DNA of 64,000 bases from Aquitalea magnusonii. Its GTDB lineage: Bacteria > Pseudomonadota > Gammaproteobacteria > Burkholderiales > Chromobacteriaceae. Of this stretch, positions 37,354 to 45,303 are shown piece by piece. Positions within the stretch are counted from its first letter, which is position 1. Each line of letters begins with the position of its first letter. The notes under the pieces are model-generated. The model did no database searches. It was not told the origin of the DNA and saw only the letters and a list, made by a program, of their open reading frames with translations. Location of the stretch: assembly GCF_002217795.2 (NCBI RefSeq), contig NZ_AP018823.1, positions 372,001-436,000 on the forward strand. Direction: 5' to 3'. Both the position numbers and the translations under genes were made by a program.

Positions 37354-40300
37354 CTAGCGTTTGCGCCCAAACCCCAGTGCCGGATGAAACAGCCAGCCTT
37401 TATCGCTGTCCTTGTCGGCGCGCAAACGCAGCCTGCCGTAGCGCCGGGCGCAATCTTCCAGTGGCATGTCCAGTGTGCTGGCCAGTTGTTCCAGCTCGGT
37501 CAGATAGTCGCTGCTGCCCCAGGGGCGGATGCCCTTGCCGCACAGCAGGGTGTGATCGGCAATGAGGTGCAGCAGGTGATTGCTTTGCAGCCAGCTGATC
37601 GGGTCGCGCTGCTTGCCTTGTTCCAGGCGCAACAGGCTGAGGCCGCTGGCGCTGTCTTCATCCGGTAGCAATGCCAGTTCCCATTCGTCGCCATGGCTCA
37701 GGCGGAAGGGCTGCTTGCGTTGCAGGGCGGCGTGCAGCATGGCATGCGGCCATTGCCAGCAGGTGGCGGCGCATAGCCTTGGTTCGCCAGTGCTGTTGCG
37801 GCGCAGCCCCGGTGTGTGGGTCTGGTTGAGGTCGACTTGCAGGCGGTGGTGTTCCAGGTCTGTCAGGCTGTGGGTGGGGCGCTGTTCTGCCTCGGGGCGG
37901 GCCAGCAGGCGCGGGCGGGAGTCCGGGTGCTGGTATTCTTCGGCGCGCAGCAAGATGCTCAGGTCCGTTTCATCCAGGGGGAAATCCTTGTTTTCGAAGC
38001 CGGGGCGGCAATAGGCCGGTTTCTTTCCCTGCCAGGCGGCCAGGTTGTATTGCAATATCAGCAGATTGCCTTCGCTCCATGGCTGTGGCCAGTGGCGGCG
38101 CACCCGGCCTGCCAGTTGGATGAGCGAGCGCATGGAGGAGGGTTCGGCAATCGCCCAGTTGTAGCAGTGGTCGCGGCCCACTTCGCTGACTGGGGACGAC
38201 AGCACAATGAATACGTGGTCGGCAGCGCTGCTGCCATCCAGCCGGTGGCGGATGTCCGGCAGCGTGAACAGTGCTTGCGGGTTGTGCCGGGTGAGGGCGG
38301 CGTCCAGCTGCCGTTCTATGGCAGAGCGCAGCAGCAATGGGTATTGCGCGTGGTAAACACACAGATGAAGCTGCACGCCATCCGGTGCGTCTTGCGCGTA
38401 CAGTGCCTGGGCCAGCGGATAAATAGTGCTGATATTAGCCAGGCGGATCAGCCCGATGCTGACCCGTTTGCCGCTGACAGGGTCGGTGTCGTGGTTGTGT
38501 GTATGTAGCTGTATGGATTGCTGGCGTAGCAGGCTGGCCAGTGGTTCAAACATCTCGCTGTGTTGACGCGGAATGCCTGCAAGTGACATTAGTACTGCAT
38601 TGCGGCGTACCGCCTGGCCTGCCAGCCAGTGGGCACGGTTGGCGGCAAACTGCTGATGGCTGGCGGCAAAACTGGTGCTATCCGGGCAGTCTGCCGCATG
38701 GCAGTTTTGCTCATCCACCCACAGGCAGCAAATGTTGAGCGCCTGGCCCGGCATGCCACGGTGACGTTGAAATTGATGGCGTCCGGCCTGATAGGCATCA
38801 AACAGGCATTGCACCAGTGCCGGGGGCAGGGTGGCGGAAGACAGCAGCACCCGGCTGCCCAGCAGTCCGGCCCAGTAAACCAGCCGGGTGAGGGCGGGCA
38901 GGTCTTCCACCGAAAAGTCATCCGGTTCGTCCAGCACCAGATCGGAACTCATCAGCCGCAGCATGGGGGCGATTTGTCGCCCGCCGCGCGTGGCTTCGGT
39001 GGCCGGGGTGAGGTGGTCGATGGTGCACACCAGTACCGGGGCGGCCAGCAGGGCGTTGAATTGCGGATCGTGACTGAGCTGTTGCAACAAGGGGTGATCG
39101 GGCTGGCCATCAAACAGCACCGGATTTTCTTCGTCCAGCAGTGGCTGGCTTGATGCCGAGCCACTGGCTTCCGCTTCCTGCGCTTGCAGTTCAAACAATT
39201 CCCGGCTGGCGCTGCCGCCAACGCGGATAGCCAGTTGCTCTGTGCTCAGTTGCAGCCGTTCGCGAAAGGCCTGGCCGGTTTGCAGGGTGAGGGTGCGCAG
39301 GCCAAGGGCAAAGGCACAGCGCATGCCGGTATCCGGATTAGCCAGTGCATGCATGATGCGGGCATTGCCCAGGGTTTTGCCGCCGCCGGTGGAGGCCAGG
39401 TTGACGATGAAAGCCCCTTGGCTGGCGGCGCGCTGGCGCAGGCTGCTGGCCATGTCATGGGCCTTGTTCTGCCAGCTAAAGCGTGGGTCGGTGCTGCGCT
39501 TTAGCAAAGCCCGGCAGCGACCCAGTGCTGGCAGGGCGCGGGCGACATCAGGCAAGGCCGCAGCGGCATGCAAGGCATGGCGGGCAACGCCGGTCAGGTG
39601 CTCCGGCAGGGTCTGGTTGAAGCGGCGGCACGTCCCCGCTGGCAAGGCAGGGTCGCGGCGCAGGGTGTTGGCAAAGGCAATCTTTTTTTCCTGTGCGCTC
39701 TGCCAGCTTTGCTTGACGGTTTGGCTGGAAAAATGGTGGTCGGCCAGCATCAGGGTGAGGCGTGCCAGATGCAGCGGGTACACCTCGTCCAGCCAGATGG
39801 TGCCGCTTGGTCTGGCGGCAAGTTGCCCGGCCAGTTTGGCCACCCGTGTACACCATGTGCTGTCGTTGCAGGGCAGGCCGTAGGGAAAGTACCAATACGG
39901 TGTGGCGTCGGTTTTGCTGACCGGGTCGCAAGGCTGATTCCAGTTGTGATCGAGTGCCTGCAGGCCGGTGCCAAGTTGATTGGCGGTGATGGGCTCAGTA
40001 TTAGTCAGTGGCAGGCGGTGGTGGCTGAGCACCAGCCAGGCGATGGCGGCGGCCAGCGGTGGCAATGCCCCCGGCTGAAACGGCTGCTTGTCTGCTGCGC
40101 CCGGATCCATGCCATCGCGTAAACCGGCTTGTTGCAAGCAGCTTTCCCAGACAGCGGTTGTCATCTGTGAGGGGTTTTGCAGGCGTGTCAGCCAGCCAGC
40201 GTCGTCGTCGCTGCCGACAAAGCCCTGTAGCAGGCGCAAGGACACCCATTCATGCCGGTAGAGATTGGCGGGTTGAGGCTTGTCACTGCGCAGCCGCTGT

Positions 40301-40698
40301 TGAAATGCCTGACAGGCTTTGCCCAGGTCGTGAAATAGCGCGGCCAGCCCGGCCATCAGCCGGATATCCTCGCCGCTCAACCAATCATTTTCGTCTTGTG
40401 CCCTGAGCACATTACGCTGCGTGGTATTGGTGGGGGTGGCACCTTGCGCATTGAAGCGACGGGCATCGCCGACAATCCACAGCAGTTCTGCGTGGTCCCG
40501 GCCGCGCAGCCAATGGCAGGCCACGGCAGTATTCTTGCGCGCGGTTTTGCGTAGCAGGCGGTGCAAGGTTTCCAGCCCGGCCTGGGTGATGGGGGTTTGC
40601 CAGCTGCGGTCGCCCTTGCGTTCGGCAAACTGGTCCAGAATACGGCGTGTTTCAGTCAGCGCGCGTTTGTCGCATTGGGAAATAAGCAGGATATTCAT
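37354..40698 (-). CDS. cas3: Cas2-Cas3 fusion nuclease-helicase (type I-F)
   Basis: The I-F fusion of Cas2 and Cas3, 1114 residues. The N-terminal about 90 residues (MNILLISQCDKRALTETRRI) are the Cas2-like domain used in adaptation. An HD nuclease domain follows (LFHDLGKACQAFQQRL, metal HD at 123-124). The helicase has Walker A STGGGKT (about 436-442), the DEPDD box (about 590), and motif VI near QLAGRVRRH. It degrades targets recruited by Csy complexes and helps Cas1 acquire spacers. It overlaps cas1 by four bases. Confidence 0.97.
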   Translation of the reverse strand: MNILLISQCDKRALTETRRILDQFAERKGDRSWQTPITQAGLETLHRLLRKTARKNTAVACHWLRGRDHAELLWIVGDARRFNAQGATPTNTTQRNVLRAQDENDWLSGEDIRLMAGLAALFHDLGKACQAFQQRLRSDKPQPANLYRHEWVSLRLLQGFVGSDDDAGWLTRLQNPSQMTTAVWESCLQQAGLRDGMDPGAADKQPFQPGALPPLAAAIAWLVLSHHRLPLTNTEPITANQLGTGLQALDHNWNQPCDPVSKTDATPYWYFPYGLPCNDSTWCTRVAKLAGQLAARPSGTIWLDEVYPLHLARLTLMLADHHFSSQTVKQSWQSAQEKKIAFANTLRRDPALPAGTCRRFNQTLPEHLTGVARHALHAAAALPDVARALPALGRCRALLKRSTDPRFSWQNKAHDMASSLRQRAASQGAFIVNLASTGGGKTLGNARIMHALANPDTGMRCAFALGLRTLTLQTGQAFRERLQLSTEQLAIRVGGSASRELFELQAQEAEASGSASSQPLLDEENPVLFDGQPDHPLLQQLSHDPQFNALLAAPVLVCTIDHLTPATEATRGGRQIAPMLRLMSSDLVLDEPDDFSVEDLPALTRLVYWAGLLGSRVLLSSATLPPALVQCLFDAYQAGRHQFQRHRGMPGQALNICCLWVDEQNCHAADCPDSTSFAASHQQFAANRAHWLAGQAVRRNAVLMSLAGIPRQHSEMFEPLASLLRQQSIQLHTHNHDTDPVSGKRVSIGLIRLANISTIYPLAQALYAQDAPDGVQLHLCVYHAQYPLLLRSAIERQLDAALTRHNPQALFTLPDIRHRLDGSSAADHVFIVLSSPVSEVGRDHCYNWAIAEPSSMRSLIQLAGRVRRHWPQPWSEGNLLILQYNLAAWQGKKPAYCRPGFENKDFPLDETDLSILLRAEEYQHPDSRPRLLARPEAEQRPTHSLTDLEHHRLQVDLNQTHTPGLRRNSTGEPRLCAATCWQWPHAMLHAALQRKQPFRLSHGDEWELALLPDEDSASGLSLLRLEQGKQRDPISWLQSNHLLHLIADHTLLCGKGIRPWGSSDYLTELEQLASTLDMPLEDCARRYGRLRLRADKDSDKGWLFHPALGFGRKR

Positions 40699-41672
40699 GC
40701 GCTGGCCCGGCCTTGTGTTGTGGCAATGGTTTTCAGTTGATCAATCATGAAATCCAGTGCCTCGCTGCGCAGTAGCTGTTCGATACAGCATTGGCGAAAG
40801 CTTTGTTCGTCGTCGCCACGCATGGCGCTGACAAAGGCTTGCGGCAGGATGATGGCGTCCTTGACCAGGTCGGCCGCGTCAAACACCAGGCCACCTCGAC
40901 GCGTTTTGCCATGCAGGATGGCCAGTCCATGCGGCAAGCCCAGCACCCAGGTGGCGGTGGCGCCCAGGCCATAGGCGAGGTAATTGCCATGGTCCAGAAA
41001 GCGGTTGGCCGGGTCGCTGCCGTTGCCGCGCTTGGCGCGGGTGAATTCGCCGTAGTGGCTGGCTTGGGCTGCCAGGCGAAACAGCAGTTTGGAAAGGCGG
41101 GCTTCCTCGGTCAGCAGGCCGGTGTGGTCCACGGCCTGGGTGATGGCATGCGCCGAGGCCTGCAGTGCTTCGCTCAGGCGGGTTTCATCAATGCTAAAGC
41201 CCGCTTCACGTAACTGGCGGTTATCCGACCATTGCCCGCAGATGCGTTCCAGCCTGGCCAGTTGCAACTGCTTGGCCGCGGCCAGCCGTTTGGACTCGTC
41301 AAACCAGAAGCCAACCCAGTATTGCAAATATTCGGTTGGCCGGTATTCGGATTGGGGAGATTGCCAGGCGATATCCAGTTCGCGCTCGCCCGCAGTAAAC
41401 AGTGGCGTGCCGCCACCACCACAAAAGCCAACCATCACCCCTGCCTTGGCCAGCTCGCGCATGGCGGCCTGGGTGATGGACGTGCCGGTTCCCAGTAGCA
41501 GGGTGGTGGTGTTGGCAATGGGGATGTTCCAGTACAGTGACTGCTTGCCCTGATCCGTTACATATTCAACCCGGCCACCGTTGACCAGCACGTGGCAGTG
41601 CTCCAGGTAATACAGATGCGCCCGCTTGGAATGCAGAATGGTTTTGAGATCGGCAGGGGAAAAGTCATCCAT
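40695..41672 (-). CDS. cas1: CRISPR integrase Cas1 (type I-F)
   Basis: A 325-residue Cas1, the spacer integrase. It has the I-F N-terminus DLKTILHSKRAHLYYLEHC and the metal site region with conserved Glu and His (LLTEEARLSKLLFRLAAQAS; LPHGLAILHGKTRRGGLVFD). A GGAG site precedes the ATG at 41672. It is first of the cas genes; upstream on the minus strand CATAAT (about 41717-41712) is a possible -10. Confidence 0.96.
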   Translation of the reverse strand: MDDFSPADLKTILHSKRAHLYYLEHCHVLVNGGRVEYVTDQGKQSLYWNIPIANTTTLLLGTGTSITQAAMRELAKAGVMVGFCGGGGTPLFTAGERELDIAWQSPQSEYRPTEYLQYWVGFWFDESKRLAAAKQLQLARLERICGQWSDNRQLREAGFSIDETRLSEALQASAHAITQAVDHTGLLTEEARLSKLLFRLAAQASHYGEFTRAKRGNGSDPANRFLDHGNYLAYGLGATATWVLGLPHGLAILHGKTRRGGLVFDAADLVKDAIILPQAFVSAMRGDDEQSFRQCCIEQLLRSEALDFMIDQLKTIATTQGRASA

Positions 41673-41799
41673 GGATACTCCAATGGCGTTTAACAGAACA
41701 TTGGCACTAGATTATGCCGATTTCATTGATTGGTCATGGGGTGGCGTAGATTCTGCGGCAGGAGCAAGGGCTAGCCTTGTAAGCATTAGCGAATAGCTT

Positions 41800-42040
41800 C
41801 ACGACAACAGCGGGTGGGCTCGGCATCGCCGCTCTGGTAATCCTGCATTGCGGCCAGCGTGTACTAACCACTTTCGCGGCCTGCTTCCTCCCCAGCCAGG
41901 CTGACCGACCCGGCATGCAGGCAGATGATGTGGAGGCTTCAGGCGAGAGTGCGTTGATACGGGTGATGGTGGCAAGCTGCTTACGCGCGTAACGCTCCGC
42001 CTGACGCTGTTGCTTGGGGGAAGGTTGGATGGGGCTAGTG
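41800..42040 (-). pseudogene. Remnant of a tyrosine-recombinase gene
   Basis: On the minus strand this piece translates as RQAERYARKQLATITRI and, after a frameshift, CLHAGSVSLAGEEAGRESG. An in-frame TAG and YTLAAMQDYQSGDA then follow. These match the N-terminal region of the intact island integrase at 52209-53960 (RQAERYARTQLAAITHI, CLHAESASLAGDEARRENG, YTLDEIEEYQTG). At least one frameshift and one stop are present, and the catalytic half is gone. It lies between cas1 and the island end, so it marks an older element of the same type in this place. Confidence 0.88.
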
Positions 42041-42190
42041 GCTGTTGAAATGTAGCTGATTGATTTTCAGAAGAAAATTTCGTGAAAATCAGTGTGTTGT
42101 AATGCGCCGTGGACGGCTTTATTAGCAGATTTGTAGAAGTATTAGAAGGCAGTTAGGGAGAAAAAACGGCGTTCTGGAAAAGGGAAAAAC
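42041..42190. other. Short spacer between integrase remnant and tRNA terminator
   Basis: No gene seen. Together with 41673-41799 and 42331-42606 it makes up the rest of the 930-base gap between cas1 and rdrA. A palindromic TTGATTTTCAGAAGAAAATTTCGTGAAAATCA-like segment near 42058-42090 (shown only in part: GATTTTCAG / GTGAAAATC) is the one visible structure. Confidence 0.4.
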
Positions 42191-42218
42191 AAAAAAGCCC
42201 TTGATTGCTCAAGGGCTT
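42191..42218 (-). terminator. Displaced tRNA-Ser terminator
   Basis: On the minus strand AAGCCCTTGA-GCAA-TCAAGGGCTT is followed by TTTTTTG. It stands just past the 25-bp repeat that copies the tRNA 3' end. It is best read as the original terminator of the tRNA-Ser gene, now about 11.9 kb away because the island inserted between. Confidence 0.85.
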
Positions 42219-42226
42219 AGCTGTTT

Positions 42227-42251
42227 GGTCTGGCGGAGAGGGAGGGATTCG
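42227..42251. repeat. Island attachment site, distal (tRNA 3'-end copy)
   Basis: Twenty-five bases identical to 54106-54130, in the same orientation. The sequence begins GGTCTGGCGGAGAGG and ends GGATTCG, that is, the acceptor stem and part of the T arm of the tRNA-Ser gene plus three flanking bases. The homology stops at once on the island side (GGATTTC here, AACCCTC in the tRNA). Confidence 0.92.
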
Positions 42252-42296
42252 GGATTTCACCGCATAACCCCCTGTTTTCCTGGCACTTTTCAGTAC

Positions 42297-42330
42297 TTCT
42301 ACACACGTAGATGAGAGCCTTTGTGTAGGA
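42297..42330. promoter_or_regulatory. Arm-type recombinase sites, left end
   Basis: TTCTACACA (42297-42305) and TGTGTAGGA (42322-42330) face each other. The same two nonamers, as TGTGTAGGA (54025-54033) and TGTGTAGAA (54038-54046), occur at the other end of the island. This is the arrangement expected of arm-binding sites for the tyrosine recombinase. Confidence 0.65.
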
Positions 42331-42606
42331 CTGATTATGTAATTGTAGCTGATGTATTCACGTCAGGTAAGGCTACTTGGACAACTTGGAGTCTAAGCTA
42401 GGGTAGAGCAGTGAGTAATGGTCGACATGTTGATGCCCTTGGAGGCACTGGGCATTTATGTGAAGAGCGACAGCTTCCTCATGTAACGCCGTTTGCACGT
42501 AATCCGATCAATAGCACTTCATATGTCTTCATTGCATTTCTAGCTTTTATGCAATTGAAGTAAAATGTTGTCATCTTTCATATTTTAGAGATGCATAAGG
42601 TTCTAT

Positions 42607-45303
42607 ATGTCTACGCCAACGGCTCGTTATATCCCTCTCGATGCCCCTGAGTCTGCAAACCTCACTGATGTAAAGACCTTGCTTCCCTTGGCGGTGTACC
42701 AAGACTTGGCGCGTCTGATCAATGAGGCCTTACAAAGAACAAGTGCTCTTAATTTCACAAGCAAAGTCAATGAAGTGCGAAGTCATAATGCGGTGTCCAT
42801 TGATGGTGAGCGTGGCACCGGCAAGACCTCGGTACTGGTCAATTTGAAAAGATATCTCGAAAATGAACATAAGGAAGCGCTAAAGCAGATCCATATTCTA
42901 GAGCCAGTAGACCCTACCCTACTTGAAGACCACGAATCGTTATTCTTGCATGTAATCGTGGCTGCAGTGCTGTCAGATGAGAGGGTGAAGCAGTCACAGA
43001 GTTTCAATCCAGATGCTGGAAAACGGCTGAATCAAGCATTGGAAAAACTTGCACACGCTTTGGAGTCGGTAGAGCGGCAAAAGGAAGAGCGCGGCATGGA
43101 CAAGCTGCGGGCGCTGTTCGGCAATAAGCATCTGGCAGATTGCGTGCAAGACTTTTTCAAGGCTGCACTAGTTTTGCTAGAAAAAAAGCTGCTTGTGTTG
43201 CCGATTGATGATGTTGATACCTCACTCAACCGTGCTTTCGAGAATTTGGAAATTGTTCGTCGTTATCTGACAACACCTTATGTGTTGCCCATTGTCAGTG
43301 GCGATCGCGAGCTATACCGTGAGGTTACCTGGCGTGACTTTCACGGCCGATTGACCAAGGATTCCAATTATCGGACGCACGAGGCATACGAAATAGCACT
43401 TGATCTGGCCAATGAATACCAGCGCAAGGTATTGCCACCACCACGTCGGCTGAACATGCCGCCAGTGCATGAATACCTACAGGATCAAAACATCACGCTG
43501 GGTAAGGTAGACAATGGCATCATCTCGTTACCTAACTTCCATGCTTGGCTCAGTATTTTTCTTGCCGGGCCGGTCAATGGCCGAGAGGGTAGTGATTTAG
43601 CAGTTCCCATTCCTTCTGTGCGTGCGTTGACCCAGCTAGTCAATCGTTGTTCTGCTCTTATTCCTGAGCTACCGCTTTCCGTGCGAAAGGCTGAAAGTCC
43701 TTTACAAGTTCGCCGAGTTTGGCAGATGCCCAAGCTTAGACCGGAGGTAATCGAGGCATTTCATCTGAGGCACCAAGAGCTGGGTAAAGAGATGAAACGT
43801 GAATATGGGCCAGCCTATAGAGTTTTGGCTAATGAGCTGGCTGGTCAGCAAGTACCCGTAAGTAGTGTACTGGGTAAAGACGAGATTAAACGCTGGGAAA
43901 AGACATTAATTGACTACTTTCGTTACGAGCCACAGGCTGGAGCGGTTTATCTAGTGCTACAGGCATATCAGCACTGGCAGAGTTTGGCTGGGAGCAATGA
44001 GCGTCAAGCCAGTATTTTCGATACTCCACTTTTCCAGCCATTACGGCACGATGCAGCAAACTTAGCTCAGTTCGACAAGGAAGCGGACCTTGCTGATTGG
44101 AAAGATCGTTTGAAAGGAAAGTTGCCTGAGAGTTGGCTCTCAAGGCTGGATGCAAGAAAAACCTTGCTACCCTATCCTGTCGCGGAGGTGGGGGTAAATT
44201 CCTCAATGAAATGGAAGTATTGGGAGGACTGCACTCGTATTCAGGCATCTGAAAGTGTACAGCATAAAGCTACTTTTCTTATTTCATTACTAAGTCATAA
44301 TAATTACTACACAGAGGCCAAACAAAGCATGATGTTGAATGTGGGCCGCATCTTCGAGCTACTAATTGCCAGTCTTGTTGGTCCGTTGCATTTTCCAACC
44401 CTGCAAGGTATTGTTCAGGAAGCACCATTTTATTCAACCAGTGCATTGGCACCAACCAAGACACTTGAACTAGAGAATAAGCCAAGTAAAGTATTGGTTA
44501 TTGGCGAAGGTGACGATGATGTCGAAAATAGGCCTGATTATGTTTTTGATATGCTGAATACACAGCTAGTAGAGTTTCAACGAGAAATATCAAAATGGCG
44601 CGAAGTTCACGAACTTGATAATGTACGCTTCTCTCCATGGCTCATCTATAAAGTGTTTAATAAGGTTTACAGCCAAGTGGCGAGTTCGAAGTCATTATCT
44701 ACAGGTATGACTAATATTGGTACTGCATTGGAAATGGTTGGCATGGTGTTCTATGCAACCTGGTCAGCATTTGGTAGTTTTGAAAAAGGTGGTCTGTTTG
44801 GTTTGCCGGATGTGGTGGCTACTGTTAATTTGAATTCGCCACGAAATTTTGAACAAAATGACCATTTTCGTGTGAATATCTTGCCGTTTTCACTAACTAC
44901 TAGCCAGATTGAGCAAGAGCATCAGGCGTACCAAGATAAAAAGGCATTTGGTGAAAGTTCGCGTACTGCCAGCTACTACCTTGCAAATCATCCTCTGCGA
45001 ATCTGGTTGGATGAAATTCCTGTAGCACAACTAGTTAATAAAAAAGGTGTAGCTAGTGCCTCTGTGACAGTGAAAGATAGTATAAAAAAGGATAGAAAAA
45101 CCGCGAAACAATGGTTATGTGAACAATTTGGTATTGCGGCTACCGTTACATTGACTCAGAAGCGTTTGGTGGAAGAGTTAGGTGCGATTGCCGTGGAACA
45201 GCGTGATCAACTTATCAAAGCCATGGCCAACCTCTATCCTAAAGCTAATCAATTGGATTTACTAAAGAAAGCGTACAACACCTTGGCTAATATACAAAGC
45301 TGA
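42607..45303 (+). CDS. rdrA: RADAR defence ATPase RdrA
   Basis: An 898-residue P-loop ATPase, recognised as RdrA by its form, its size and its adenosine-deaminase partner. Walker A GERGTGKTS lies at 67-75 and a Walker B LLVLPIDDVDTS at about 195-206. An arginine-bearing segment follows (YVLPIVSGDRELYREVTWRDF). The rest has no motif I recognise. In RADAR, RdrA forms heptameric rings that load RNA or nucleotide substrate onto RdrB after phage infection. An AAGG site precedes the ATG. The stop and the rdrB start share one base (TGATG). Composition is well below backbone GC, in keeping with transfer. Confidence 0.9.
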   Translation: MSTPTARYIPLDAPESANLTDVKTLLPLAVYQDLARLINEALQRTSALNFTSKVNEVRSHNAVSIDGERGTGKTSVLVNLKRYLENEHKEALKQIHILEPVDPTLLEDHESLFLHVIVAAVLSDERVKQSQSFNPDAGKRLNQALEKLAHALESVERQKEERGMDKLRALFGNKHLADCVQDFFKAALVLLEKKLLVLPIDDVDTSLNRAFENLEIVRRYLTTPYVLPIVSGDRELYREVTWRDFHGRLTKDSNYRTHEAYEIALDLANEYQRKVLPPPRRLNMPPVHEYLQDQNITLGKVDNGIISLPNFHAWLSIFLAGPVNGREGSDLAVPIPSVRALTQLVNRCSALIPELPLSVRKAESPLQVRRVWQMPKLRPEVIEAFHLRHQELGKEMKREYGPAYRVLANELAGQQVPVSSVLGKDEIKRWEKTLIDYFRYEPQAGAVYLVLQAYQHWQSLAGSNERQASIFDTPLFQPLRHDAANLAQFDKEADLADWKDRLKGKLPESWLSRLDARKTLLPYPVAEVGVNSSMKWKYWEDCTRIQASESVQHKATFLISLLSHNNYYTEAKQSMMLNVGRIFELLIASLVGPLHFPTLQGIVQEAPFYSTSALAPTKTLELENKPSKVLVIGEGDDDVENRPDYVFDMLNTQLVEFQREISKWREVHELDNVRFSPWLIYKVFNKVYSQVASSKSLSTGMTNIGTALEMVGMVFYATWSAFGSFEKGGLFGLPDVVATVNLNSPRNFEQNDHFRVNILPFSLTTSQIEQEHQAYQDKKAFGESSRTASYYLANHPLRIWLDEIPVAQLVNKKGVASASVTVKDSIKKDRKTAKQWLCEQFGIAATVTLTQKRLVEELGAIAVEQRDQLIKAMANLYPKANQLDLLKKAYNTLANIQS

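Noticed and set aside
41734..41916. A 60-residue minus-strand frame upstream of cas1
   Set aside because: It is the out-of-frame reading of the integrase remnant.
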